In this document: positions 22,346 to 32,734 of the stretch, one piece after another
Layout: each line of letters opens with the position of its first letter
How positions within the stretch are numbered: the stretch's first letter is position 1
DNA from: Rhizoclosmatium globosum
Lineage: Eukaryota > Chytridiomycota > Chytridiomycetes > Chytridiales > Chytriomycetaceae
Length of the DNA stretch: 32,734 nucleotides
NCBI GenBank assembly: GCA_002104985.1
Contig: MCGO01000327.1
Coordinates: 1 to 32,734, forward strand
Direction of reading: 5' to 3'
Translations under genes and position numbers: made by a program
Notes under the pieces: model-generated
The model's input: the letters and a program-made list of their open reading frames with translations, nothing else
Told to the model about the DNA's origin: nothing
The model's database searches: none

Positions 22346-24618
22346 TCAGCCATCATACATCTCAGCCAAAGCCTTCTTGACCTTCTTTTTATCACTATGG
22401 AATGATTGTTGTGTCAAGAGAGCATCATTTGGTGTCAACGATGACCGTGGCTGAGAAGAAATACTTTCCCGAGGGTTAGTAATCGACACAACCTGATTCA
22501 ATTCCATTGGCGGAGATTGTGGGCTATCAGCCCCACCCGTACTCTTGAAGAAACTCCCAATAATTGCAGTAGCAGTACTAGGCCCTCTACTCCGCCTCGG
22601 TCCATCCCCGCCATACAAATTCGATATCTGCGAAGCAACAGCCTGACCCTCCTGATACTTCAATTTCTCCTCCACAGTCATTTCGTCAAACCTTTTCCTT
22701 GTGCTGCTGCTGCTACGCCGTTCACTTGACCGTTTCGGGTTATTAATCGACCTCCGCGTTGAATTCGACATTCGGAGTTTGAGTTGCTCGGCAATGAAGA
22801 GTTTGTCGGGGGAGTTTGCGAGGTTGTTTCGGATGAGGAAGTAGTATACGGGGACGAGGTATGCGATTCCGATGAGGATGCCGAGGAGGCCCCATTGCCA
22901 GTTTCGGTTGTAGAAGAGCATTCCTTTTTTGGATACAGGTTTTTAAGTACAGAGGATACGATTATGAAGGACTCACCGAACAAAAAGAAGAGAGCAATCA
23001 CCAAGTTAACGCCTGCTGAAACTAAACCCAATCCATACGGAATCTTGAAGGGACGCGGCAGATTTGGCATCAGATAGTGAAGGCGGATATACACCACGGG
23101 TTGCATAATATACGCAAGCAACGCGAAAATCGTCCCAAGAGCCAAGAACATCTGATTTTTTTAGATTCATTCAATTTCTGTTCAAATTAAATCAACGTGA
23201 ATGTACAAACGTTTGACGTGTTCTCATTTGGAAAGAACTGCAACACAAAACTCAACGCAATCCAAAGAACGGCCGTCATAATCATGGATACCCATGGGGC
23301 GCCGTATCGATTCGTTACGGAAATCACAGAGGGGAGGTATCCTGATCGAGACATCCCATAAAAATAGCGAGAACATGCGTAGAATATAGACAATTGACTT
23401 GCAAATATTCCAGGGATACTGACAAGACTTATAACTTGCTGATTTACGTTTGGGTATGATTGTTGGAGGATAGCGGCTACATATTGAATGAGGGTATTGA
23501 ACAGGTAAATTTATGAAAACAACAAAGCTTACAGTAAGGGAGCAACGCCGATGATAAATTAATAGCTCCAGGTGGCATTCCTGCACAAACAAGTAGGACG
23601 ATCCAGCTCACACCAAGCAACGTGAAATTCGCGGCTGCCATTCCCCACATCATTGTCTGTCCCTCCATCTCATCTGTTTCTTCGACAGCCACGGGAAGAC
23701 ATTCAAAGCAAATGAGGAGATAAAGCGCAAGAGGGAAGCTCTGAACAACTCCCGAAATTCCTGTTGGCAGAAACATGGTTGTTACTGACGAGCCATCCCC
23801 CAAAACCGTCTGCAGCGCCACCGAGAAATCAAACTGATGCACAAGCGCAAACAGAGGCGCAATCACAAGCACGACTGAAACAGCACTAAGCAGTGTGATG
23901 ACATTAAAAAAGACTTTGGGCTGGACATTCAACACCCAACACAGCAACACCGAAATAGCCCAAAACGCAATCGTGTACCGAGAATCGGCAATCCCAAACA
24001 TGTTTCCAAGGGTAACTCCCAAAAACTGCGTCACCTCAGCTCCAATGAAAACCATATCAAATGTATACGCGATCCCAATGGCACATCCAGCGGCTCCACC
24101 GAACGCAGCTTTAGCAAACGAAACGCATCCAGATGAAAACGGCATGGCAGTCGTTAGTTCCACGAGGTTTAGTGAAACAGTGATCATGAGGAGAGAGGCA
24201 CAGAAATGGGCAATGATCATGGAACCGAGGCCGTAAGAGTAACCCGCGTTGAAACCTGAAAATTCGCCAGATATTCTGCATAGATTATTTTTTTCAGAGG
24301 TCACCATTTATACACATCCCAAGATTTTCAAACATACACTGCTCCTGTCACGAAGCCCCATCTACGCGTTCAAATTCACAATAAGCCGGCACCTTAACTA
24401 TATCAAAAGGAGGAGGATCTCACATGTGTATCCAGTTTGCATATGGTTTCATGAGCTTTCGTTGATCTATCGCAAAACAAAGAAACAGTCAAAAAAAGAG
24501 GAATAAGGGTTGCCCAGCTTGCAACTCAACTCATGGACGCCTTGTGCCTTAGATTAACAAGGTTTTTGAGCGGATCCGTAGTGGAAAAGATGAAGTTTGA
24601 CTTGATGGCCGTGTCCAT
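22346..24618 (-). CDS. APC-family permease, ethanolamine-permease-like
   Basis: Several exons join in frame. The tentative start at 24618 (MDTAIKSNFIF) is followed by two short exons giving RKLMKPYANWIHIWGFVTGA. The long exon at 24275-23530 begins VISGEFSGFNAGYSYGLGS and holds TM segments such as MIIAHFCASLLMITVSLNL. Further exons carry IFYACSRYFYGMSRSGYLP, APWVSMIMTAVLWIALSFVL, RPFKIPYGLGLVSAGVNLVI and, after an intron near 22924-22976, WQWGLLGILIGIAYLVPVYY. The VISGEF-type TM1 and SRxxYGMSRSGYLP fit amino acid/polyamine/organocation permeases of the ethanolamine permease group; substrate identity is inference. The cytosolic C-terminus (~150 residues) is Ser/Arg-rich with an RKRFDEMTVEEKLKYQEG segment, likely regulatory. 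The three 5' exons are less certain than the rest. Confidence 0.85.
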
Positions 24619-24799
24619 TTGTTGTTATTTGAGGAGTTTTTCATGATTGTAAATCTCTTACAGCATCGTGACAATCTCTGGAGAATAATGTAGGCAGAGA
24701 AAGAGGCCGTTAATTGTTACCAGAATTGGGAGCGGCCATGTGACGTGACTGTTGAGACACAAAATCAAGTTAAAAAATCCATAGGTCACAAGGTGTTAA
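24619..24799. promoter_or_regulatory. Divergent intergenic region
   Basis: A short spacer between the divergently transcribed permease (minus) and the disordered-protein gene (plus). It must contain both promoters or 5' leaders. No recognisable motif stands out. Confidence 0.4.
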
Positions 24800-25473
24800 G
24801 TGATGCAGTCCTCACCACGGCCGCCACGATCGTCGAGCCGGGCCTCGACAGCGACATCAGCAACATCGACATCGACATCGACATCGACATTTTCTGAAGA
24901 GCGGGGCAAGTCGCCGCTTCCAGGCACCGGTAATCGAAGTGGGATGCGGCCACTCGCCGAGCTGCAGCGATCACGATCAACGACGAGTCACCGCGGAATT
25001 GGACTTGGACTTGGATCGCCGCTGAGCTCGAATGTGCCACAGGTTCGACAGCCGCTTTCGGTGCGAGCGCGACTGGCTTCGGAGGCATCTTTGTCTTCTT
25101 CGTCTCCTACTGCTACTACCACAACAACCACTCACAGTACAACCACTGCAAACTACATCAGATCAAACTCTCGATCACCCGCCCGCCTCAATCAACGACC
25201 CTTCAGTCCCGCATCACCCGCCTCGCCCACTTCGCAACCACAATCACAATCACACTCGCAATCACAGCAATCTGCCTCAATCCTCAACTCAATTCTGCGC
25301 CAGAAATCAAAAGAGCGCCCGCCAATCGACGTGTCCTCTGCCAAACCATACTACAACTCACGAAGCAAGTCCGTCGGCGGCGTCATCCACCGCAGACCAT
25401 ACACTCCAACTCAACAAAGCCAACGCTCAGACAACGACACTTCTTCCCCTTCCCACAGTACAAACAGTCACTC

Positions 25474-25514
<41 letters not shown>

Positions 25515-25918
25515 GTAACATCCGCCCTCCAATCCCGGTCTCTCGTCAACCAAGTCAACGCTCAAACAGACGATTCTCAGGATCTTCAGATGCAGATCCA
25601 TCAAGTAAACGCAACTCAGCCCAAAGTGCTGACACTGTCTTGGATTCCCCTCACTCGCCCCATGACCCTGCTCCACACCACCACAACCTCCCACCACGAA
25701 GTCCCTCCCAACAGCGTGGAAGAAGAAGACCCTCGGAGGCCGGCCTCGTTGCCTTGGATCAGTATGGGAAACACGTGGCGGGTGGAAATAATAGTAGGAG
25801 TAGAGAACGGTTGGCTAAGATGCCCGTCATTGAGTTTAGTGATAACGTGAATGAAATGTTTGGGAGTAAGGTTGTCGATGGAGGTGCGGCGTATGGGAGG
25901 AGAGGTGGTGGGGAATAA
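24800..25918 (+). CDS. Hypothetical Ser/Asn/Gln-rich disordered protein
   Basis: A single open frame of 372 residues. The start has two consecutive Met codons (24800, 24803). Composition is dominated by Ser, Thr, Pro, Arg, Gln and Asn: a Thr-Ser alternating stretch (SATSTSTSTSTFSEE), a Gln/Ser tract (SQPQSQSHSQSQQ) and a poly-Asn run of about 13 residues. No globular domain or membrane segment is visible except possibly the final ~45 residues (MPVIEFSDNVNEMFGSKVVD), which look more ordered. The arrangement of SRSP and SP/TP motifs suggests heavy phosphorylation, as in scaffold or RNA-associated proteins; that is inference. Other long frames across this stretch (both strands) are products of the same triplet repeats. 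Confidence 0.65.
24857..24892 (+). repeat. Short tandem repeat (ATCGAC hexamer)
   Basis: About five consecutive copies of a hexamer (ACATCG) lie in the coding region and encode alternating Thr-Ser. This is probably slippage-prone. Confidence 0.85.
25478..25516 (+). repeat. (AAC)n trinucleotide microsatellite
   Basis: About 13 perfect AAC units encode poly-asparagine within the disordered-protein gene. It gives spurious open frames on the other strand (poly-Cys) and in the +2 frame (poly-Thr). Confidence 0.95.
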
Positions 25919-26162
25919 GTGTACTGACCACAGCCACAAGATGGGTTTCACCTGAGAAGAAGGGTATTTAGACTTTTGCATTAGTCTACGTGAGTGATAG
26001 CATTGTATTATTAGAGATGGAAAAATATAATTGTTTGTTTTTTAATCTTTTTCACACTTGAAACTATAAAACCTCAAGAATTCAGAAGGTAGCTGTAATA
26101 TAGATGTATCGTTTGATATAAAAATGATATGTTCCCCTCTCTCATCGTGTTCATCGTGTTCA

Positions 26163-27522
26163 TCACAAAACGAACCACAACAACGGCATCACCACCTGGA
26201 TCGCCTTACAAATAGCACTCGATGTAGTCGGGACTTGTGAAACAACTTGAACAGTCTTAGCCGGAGCCACGGCCGCAACAGTGGATGTTGCAGACATGGA
26301 CTGAATCTTGGCAACTCCCATCACAACCATGATTTTACCTCCATCTCTCTGTTTTCCTTGTGCTTGCACAGAATAAGAAATCTTTGCGAGAGGTGTACGC
26401 GCGTTGTCCGCCTTGAACACTGAAATGACAAAAGTGTCGGAGGCGTCGCTCAACTGGAATCCATACAAAACAGTGTTCATTGAGTCAGGCAGCGTAAGAA
26501 CCATCGTTGCTGTAGTTCCTTGCGCGGTAGATGCAGTATGGGCTCCAGAACTCGACGCTTCGTTGTAGGTCTGGACTTGACCGGAAGAGCTTGGAAACTT
26601 ATTTTACAAACAGGAACTCGTTAGCTTTGAGTGTTACAAGAGATAAGTGTCATTTACCTTGAATGCGTTGGAGTCGACAGAAAGAACAATCTTGTTCATT
26701 CCCCCAGTAGCTTTCGGGAACGAAGGTGCAGCAACAGTCATGAGAGGGGCCCCAGGAACAATATCCTTTTCAACAGAAACCAACGAGTTCTGTAATTCCG
26801 TTGCATCCACTGGCCCAAACGATGCAGAGATACTCAAGACAGACGCAACAATTGTTTGGGCTTTGGCGCTAGTCACTTGCGATAAACCAGTGTTTGGCGA
26901 AAGAGCTGAAGTCTGCTGTGGACCAACTGCAGCAGGTGTCACAGGTTGAACAGGTTTAGACGCGTCGCCGGAGTTTGAGTTAACTGCAACCGTGTTTGTA
27001 TTTCCATCATTAGAATTGTTTCCAGCCGAGTTTCCAGCCGTGTTTCCAGCCGTGTTTCCAGCCGTGTTACCAAATGTGTTTCCAGCCGTATTTCCAGCTG
27101 CATTCCCAGCCGTGTTTCCAGAAGAGGTATCAGAACCAGTTTTTCCACTGCCCTCACTTCCACTGCCACCTGCATTATTCACAGTATTATCAACTGCAGC
27201 GCCTCCTTGATTCCCAGAATTTGCCGAACTGGAAGTGGATGATTTTACAGGAATTTGTGCAACAGAGCCAGTTGTAGGGCTAACCAGAGACGGGACTTTG
27301 AGGTCACCGGCATTCACTCCACTTCCACTGTTCCCAGACGTGTTTTGTCCAGCGGATCCAGTAACTCCAGTGGTTCCATCAGTGTTGGCTCCTCCACCAC
27401 CCATATTTCCATTGCTGCCGACATTATTCCCAGTATTATCGACAAGGGTGCCTTCTTGGTTCCCAGAGCTTTGTGATCCTGGGGTAGATCCACCAGTTCC
27501 GGAGCTATTAACGTCTGGAACG
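26163..27522 (-). pseudogene. LRR-family copy C, 5'-truncated (stalk and C-terminus only)
   Basis: Only the 3' part of the LRR family is present. The coding frame starts in the stalk (VPDVNSSGTGGSTPGSQSSG, at about 27522) and runs through Gly/Asn/Thr repeats, including eight tetrapeptide units of the NTAG type. It continues into the conserved [20 protein letters not shown] and [18 protein letters not shown] segment. After an intron at about 26595-26656 it continues through [20 protein letters not shown] to a tail ending QVVMPLLWFVL. No LRR, cap or signal exon is found upstream; instead the sequence changes at about 27525 to an unrelated plus-strand acidic fragment. The retained part is frame-intact, suggesting recent truncation. 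It could be expressed only from a foreign promoter. Confidence 0.75.
27016..27120 (-). repeat. 12-bp coding minisatellite in stalk (NTAG units)
   Basis: Roughly eight tandem copies of a 12-bp unit (plus-strand form TTTCCAGCCGTG) encode NTAG/NAAG/NTFG/NSAG tetrapeptides in copy C. The equivalent place in copy B (about 8800-8850) has three units, so unit number varies within the family. Confidence 0.85.
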
Positions 27523-27531
27523 GGATGATTA

Positions 27532-27907
27532 GCTACGCCTCCTTGATTTTTGGAAACTTTTCAACAAGGTTATTGCGGGAGATGTTTATGCAGCGAAAAG
27601 AAAAGGAGTGTTTGGAACGACAATATCAAGCACCAGATGCCAATGAACCTGATTCTTTGCCTTCTGACGACTTGCCAATTGCGTTAATACCATCAACTAC
27701 TGCAATCAAAGCAAGCTCTGGTACTGTGATTGTGGTTTAGACGTTGTCGAAGAAGTGGAAAACCAAGTCTTGGCTGATTCTCATGAGAATCTGGAATCCG
27801 AGGCTGAAGTCGTCGTTGTGGAAACTATTCCAACGGAAGTCCTTTCTGAAGGGGAATCTGTGGTCATTCATGTCCAAGAAGATGACTCCGTTGCATACCT
27901 CAATTGA
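27532..27907 (+). pseudogene. Acidic coding fragment of unknown family
   Basis: A plus-strand frame runs to about 27730 (FMQRKEKECLERQYQAPDAN, then DSLPSDDLPIALIPSTTAIK). After a one-base shift it continues as LDVVEEVENQVLADSHENLE and VVIHVQEDDSVAYLN to a TGA at 27905-27907. The acidic, uninterrupted second part implies former protein coding. It replaces the 5' end of LRR copy C and ends about 130 bp before the 3' end of copy D, the same relative position as the acidic remnants at 760-969 and 7805-7912. I could not align it to those and do not recognise it. Confidence 0.4.
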
Positions 27908-28033
27908 TCTGGTTATTAAAGAAGAACGCGAGGTGTGTAAAACTTTTATTTTGCAAATTCTTATGAACAACAATAGATATATAGATTTATCGCCGCATCA
28001 TCTAAGAAAATGATAAATAATTCCTCTTGAAGT

Positions 28034-31000
28034 TTAGAGGATGAGCCACAACAATGGAATAGCCATCTGGAGTGACTTTAGAAATGCACCCGACGTAATC
28101 AAAACTTGTGCATCCACAGATCCAAAAGTCTTTGCCGGAGCTACAACGGTAACAGCGGATGCGGTCACTGTAGCTCGCACCTTGGCCACTCCCATCACAA
28201 CCGTGATTTTTCCTCCGTCTCTCTTTGCCCCTTGCGCTTGCACAGAATAAGAAATCGTTGCGAGAGGTGTACGCGAGTCGTCTGCTTTAAACACTGAAAT
28301 GATAAAATTGTCGGAAGCGTCGCTCAGCTGGAATCCATACAACACAGTGTTCACCGAGTCGGGCAACGTGAGCACAATCGTGACTGTAGCTCCTTGCGCG
28401 GTAGATACAGTGCCTGAACCAGAACTCGAAGCTTCGTTGTAAGTCTGGACTTGACCGGAAGAGCTTGGAAACTTAACAAGAACTTGTTAACTTTGATTAT
28501 TTACAGGAGATAAAATGCATTTACCTTAAATGAGTTGGAATCGACAGAAAGAACAATCTTATTCATTCCTCCATTTGCTTTGGGGAATGAAGGTGCAGCC
28601 ACAGTCACCAAAGGAGCTCCAGGAACAATATCCTTTTCGACAGAAACCAACGAGTTCTGCAATTCCGTCGCATCCACTGGCCCAAATGACGACGAAATAC
28701 TCAACACGGATGCAACAATTGTTTGAGCTTTGGCGCTTGGCACTTGCAATAAGCCAGTGTTTGGTGATGCATTTGAGTTTTGACCATTCCCACTGTTTGC
28801 CGCCATATTCCCAGCAGACGCATTTCCAGTGGATGTGTTTCCAGATGTGCTTTCAGCAGTATTTCCAGATTGGCTGTCAGCGCCAACCGTTCCATTGCTC
28901 GTATTTCCATTGCTGCCGCCATTATCAGCACTATTGACAGGGATGCCTCCTTGATTCCCGAAATATCCCGACCCAGAGTTTGATCCACCAGTTCCAGAAT
29001 TGGATGTGTCTGGAATAGTTTTTGGTGGGAGGAGTATTGTGGTGGTTACGACTGGAGGAGCAATGATTTCTGTTGCTGGTTGAGGAGGAATAGCAATGGT
29101 TGTGGTGACTACAATGACAGCAGTAGTCGTAGAAGGTGGAGAAATTATAACATCAGTAGTTAAAACAGGAACAACTACTGCAGCGGTTGTTTTGATGGGA
29201 ATAGCGGCTGTTGTTTCAATCAGAACAGCTACATTTAATAAACAACAACTCGAGTGAACGAGAACTCACTATCATGTTGACACCCTGTCCCTGAGACTGT
29301 CAGATCTATATCTCTCTGCTTGTAATGTCCCAGCTTGTTGGCATCGGATATATAGGCAGTTGAGTCCTCAGCGACATATTTCAGGTGCAGACTGCTCGCT
29401 TTTGAATCACAGGGGATAGAAATAGTTTGTGCTTCCAAATTGTCACGCTTTCTGTGTGCACTGGCTGGGACGCCGAGAGGTTTCGCAAAAATATCAAATT
29501 TAGATCCTGCAACAAATGTTCCATTCGCAGTGCTGACGAACGCTTGAAACCCAAACAAGCTGATTCCGGTTTGATTGAAGCTGAATGATATTGTTGTGTT
29601 TGTAACAAGTACTTCTGGCGAGGGCTGAGTATATTGTTTACAGAGGGCTGACAAGAGATTGACGAAAATGAGAGCCTTTTGAGTTCCAGTTGAAACTGTA
29701 TCGCTGCACTCGGAAAGATGTCCAGCACAATCCGTGAAGGCTTTCAAGCTATCAGGATTACTGTCAATCGCCAAACAAGTCGTATTCAGCGCAGTTGTGT
29801 CAGAGTCCAACGAAGAATATCCAGGAATCTACACAAGCATTCAGAAACAAACTTAACTACCATTTTCAAGACTCACATTGTTTTGACATGGCATCATGCA
29901 AGCAGGGACGATCGTAAGTTTAAACGCTTTTGCCTTGTCGACGTATTCATTGTCCGACAGTGCGTAGATCGCATTTTCACTCATGATCACGTTGGCGGAA
30001 GGGCAAACATTTGTGATATTGTAAGCAGCTGCGTTTGAAAAACAATTTCCATCAAGCAAAATTTGATGTTGACTAAATGAAAAATTGGAAACCATGCATT
30101 AAAAATCTCAAAGTCTCAAACTTACTTCACTAATTCCAGTGTTATGGACGGTGGTATAGTTCCGCTAAATTGATTATTGCTCAAATCCATATCTCGCAGA
30201 TTATGAATATCCGGTATTGTTCCATTCAAATTGTTGTTGCTCAAACTCAAGAGTCCAAGAGATGATGGTAATGTCGGAATTTTCCCAGAAAGCTGATTGT
30301 AGTCCAATACCCTTAAATAGGGAATAGTTAGCTGGGAGATCTCAAATCCAGCTAACGAGATAATAAAAAACTTACAAATCCATAAGTCTTGGTGGAAGAG
30401 GGGGAATGGATCCCGTGATCAAACTATTGTAAATCACAAGTGCAGTAAGATTGCTGGGAAGTGTTGGAATTATTCCCGATATATTCACACCAGAAATGGA
30501 TATGCTATTCAAATTGGATAAGCTTTCCCAGAATGGTAAACTTCCACTAAGTTGTACGCCGTCAATACGGATCGCTTGTAAAGAAGATGGTAGATTAGGA
30601 ATCGGTCCAGTTTGTAGAGTGCGTGTAATTGAGAAGGTTTGCAAAGAGTCTGGTAACTTTGGAAGTGGTCCTGTGAAGTTCGTGTCTTCAACTGTAAAAC
30701 GCGGAAGGGAGCTTGGGAGTTCAGGAAAAGCTCCAGTAAAATTACAGAGCAAAATCTCAAGAGACTGAAGTCTTTTCAATGGTTTCAACGACGGAAGAGT
30801 GCCAGTTCCAGTACTTAGCAAATTCCTGGAATAATGATGTTATCACTGTATATTCAAATATCATAATTCTTACAAGGTTTCAACAGCTGTTGGTAATTCT
30901 GTAATGATGCCAATATTGCGATTGTTTGCTAAATGCAAAAACGTGATAGTGGTGGGAAGAGCAGGGAGAGGCCCTGATAGCTGCGTGTTTGCGACAAAAA

Positions 31001-31629
31001 GAAACGTCAACGCAGTAATTTGATTAAATGCTGGGAAAGGACCAATCAGTGAGAGACAATTTAAAGACCTGAGCAAGAATTTTAGGTTGAAGTTATACCC
31101 AAATATTTCTTACAGAGCTCGCAATGCTGGAGGCCACACTGTTGGCACGGTGCCAATTAGATCAGATTCTATATCCCTTGAAACTACGACTTAAGCGATA
31201 TATTAAAGCCTAATCAACCTTACAGGGAAGTCAATTGGGTAAGTCCACTCAAGTCGGGAAAAGAGCTAGTTCTACGGTAAATGATTTTGCTGTCGAAGTC
31301 CCTCCGTTAGCGACGTCAATTGTCAAATCGAAAAAGTTGGATTACATCAGTGTGATCGAGCTATTCTGGCATTGAACAACACACGGATTGTCTTGTGCTA
31401 GTGCGTTAGGACCTGGAGGGCAGTTTACACCAGACACTGTTCCGTCAGAGCTGCAACAAGCACTTGAATCAATTGCACCGAAAAACTCTGGCCACGAGCT
31501 TTTTGCCAGGGCACAATCATTGGCAGCCACCTTGTCAGTGAAGGATCGTTAGTATCAATGTAAGAGTGAAGGACATACCATCGTTGCTCCAAGGATTCGG
31601 AGACAGGCCACTAATAGAAGTGGTCCCAT
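28034..31629 (-). CDS. LRR-stalk surface protein, copy D (most intact)
   Basis: Signal exon 31629-31579 ([17 protein letters not shown]), an intron with a TACTAAC branch site, then the cap ([44 protein letters not shown]). Short LRR exons follow ([32 protein letters not shown]), then exons at about 31070-30872, 30820-30374 and 30307-30122, with LxGxIPxLPxxL units. Next come the second Cys piece ([18 protein letters not shown]), the central domain (29825-29270) with [17 protein letters not shown] and [10 protein letters not shown], the Thr/Pro then Gly/Ser/Asn stalk (to ~28750), and the conserved C-terminal domain. After a last intron at about 28474-28525 the tail ends [13 protein letters not shown]. 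All junctions I checked keep frame. The protein should be secreted and possibly GPI-anchored. An adhesion, recognition or wall role is inference. Confidence 0.85.
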
Positions 31630-31999
31630 CTTTTAGGTGTAGAAAAAAAAATATTGAATGAGGTTGAAGGACCTTGAACCACATAAACGTTCTTCACTTC
31701 CGCAAAGACAATTAAATACAGAAACTTGGACAAAAAACAGGAAAGGGCCTTAAATGTGGACAGTGTAGAGGAGAACCAGAAAGAAATGTTGTTTCTCATT
31801 TCTGCCTTGGATCCAAAGATGTACATCCAAGTGAAGAAATCATTTTGTCTCTCTTTAATTCCTCCCTTAAGTTCTTTAGAATTTGGACGAGTGTAATCCG
31901 TGTGTATGACTCATCATTCCACTGTCGCCACCTTCACAAAAATTTGCCTCGTCAGATTTTTCATCGAAGGGGCACTCGCATTCAATCAACCAACCACCA
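31630..31999. promoter_or_regulatory. Divergent intergenic region between copy D and dioxygenase gene
   Basis: This 370-bp interval separates two outward-facing secreted-protein genes. It contains no supported gene. A CCACCAATGA context precedes the dioxygenase start. No named regulatory site is recognised. Confidence 0.45.
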
Positions 32000-32734
32000 A
32001 TGACACTGTTCCCCGTCTTGGCTCTCTTGTCGTTCACGACGATTGTCCTAGGCCACATTCAAGAACTGTCGCCTAACCCAGGTCAAACTTCGAGTGGCAA
32101 TGGCAACGGCGGTGTCCACTTGCGCTGCGGGAAATGGCATCCAATCGAAACGAGATGGAACTGTGGGTGCGGCGATCCTGACGCCCGAGGTCGAAGAGGG
32201 CCCGTTCTGGTAACTAGTTACTAGGCTAGCACTGGATAGCGTAACTAACAGCATACATAGGTGGCAAGGGAAATGATCCGCACAGATCTGGTCGATGCCA
32301 GCCTGGCATCCCAATGACATTGCAAGTCCGCGTCGTCTCTGTCAGTGACTGTAAACCAATCGCAAACGCCTTTGTCGATGTTTGGCATGTAAACGCTGTC
32401 GGGGAATACAGCGGCTATGTGACTCAATCTACTACAAACCCTAACGAGTCCGCCGATGATGCTGAAGCTGCCGCCGCTGGTGTTCCTATACCACCATTTA
32501 CATCCGACGAACTCAATGCACTCGAAAATGGTGGAGCACATGCTCAATTAAGCGATAACTTGAACTTTTGTCGTGGTGCATATCAAACTGATGGAAACGG
32601 ACTTGTCACTTTCAAGTCAATTGTTCCAGTCTACTATTCAGCGAGAACGACGCATATTCACGTCAAAGTGTACCTTAGCGGTACAGTCAACTCAGATGGA
32701 TCTTATTCAGGAAGCAACGGCGTCCACACTGGAC
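32000..32734 (+). pseudogene. Intradiol ring-cleavage dioxygenase-like secreted protein (partial, frame breaks)
   Basis: It starts with a signal peptide (MTLFPVLALLSFTTIVLG) and HIQELSP. In other frames come CAAGNGIQSKRDG, LTPEVEEGPFW, then after an intron (about 32211-32261, CTAAC branch site) REMIRTDLVD, QPGIPMTLQVRVVSVSDCKP, FVDVWHVNAVGEYSGYV and VYYSARTTHIHVKVYL. The gene runs off the window at VHTG. These match fungal secreted intradiol dioxygenases, which cleave catechol-type rings with Fe(III). The four metal-ligand positions (Tyr in GEYSG, Tyr in VYYSAR, both His in THIH) are present. Frame changes are needed near 32080-32115, at the intron junction, and near 32295 (one base short between LVD and QPG). 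The last ~440 bp are open, so either the 5' half is decaying or the sequence has errors. Confidence 0.75.

Noticed and set aside
25383..25697. Poly-Cys open frame on the minus strand
   Set aside because: It is the reverse reading of the (AAC)n microsatellite and shows no sensible protein outside it.
25032..25850. Long plus-strand Thr/Gln-rich frame overlapping the disordered-protein gene
   Set aside because: An overlapping frame created by the same triplet-repeat composition. The 24800-25918 frame has the better start and a plausible ordered C-terminus.

Overview
The window reads as nuclear DNA of a fungus, most probably a chytrid (Chytridiomycota). The genes are intron-rich, with GT-AG introns mostly of 44-95 nt and CTAAC/CTAAT-like branch points. 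They include typical fungal types: V-ATPase subunit B, an RTC3/SBDS-like protein, a Tcp11/SOK1 protein and a secreted intradiol dioxygenase. The taxon call is inference from gene content; no rRNA or other marker is present.

Layout. Left arm (1-12.1 kb, mostly minus strand): two leucine-rich-repeat (LRR) surface-protein genes of one family, a frameshifted copy A (1008-4686) and a largely readable copy B (7940-11515). Around them lie debris: two plus-strand 5' fragments of an FCP1/NIF-type phosphatase gene, two fragments of an acidic C-terminal coding segment, a decayed Tc1/IS630-type transposase with an insert, an unidentified broken minus-strand gene, and a startless relic of an LRR N-terminus. 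Centre (12.2-25.9 kb): a clean block of single-copy genes, namely FCP1-like phosphatase, VMA2 (ten exons), a four-TM claudin/SUR7-like protein, RTC3-like protein with a 5-nt micro-exon, Tcp11-family protein, a flavin reductase with an in-frame TAG, an ethanolamine-permease-like APC transporter, and a disordered Ser/Asn-rich protein. Right arm (26.1-32.7 kb): a 5'-truncated third LRR-family copy C, another acidic coding fragment, an intact fourth copy D (28034-31629), and divergently a broken intradiol dioxygenase running off the window.

The main theme is the LRR family. All four copies are on the minus strand and share one plan: a signal peptide on its own small exon, a Cys-rich cap (CCxxDGxVSGVNC type), plant-like LRRs with a recurring LPxxL spacing, a second Cys-rich piece, a beta-type domain with a conserved lysine-arginine-aspartate site, a Thr/Pro/Ser/Gly/Asn stalk of variable length, a strongly conserved C-terminal domain, and a short hydrophobic tail that could be a GPI signal. 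They look like cell-surface adhesins or sensors. The array appears to have grown by duplication of a unit holding the LRR gene, the divergent promoter and the 5' end of the FCP1-like gene; the intact FCP1-like gene at 12.2 kb marks the likely source locus.

Limits: exon boundaries were assigned by eye from frame continuity and splice consensus. Functional names rest on recognised motifs, not on database searches.
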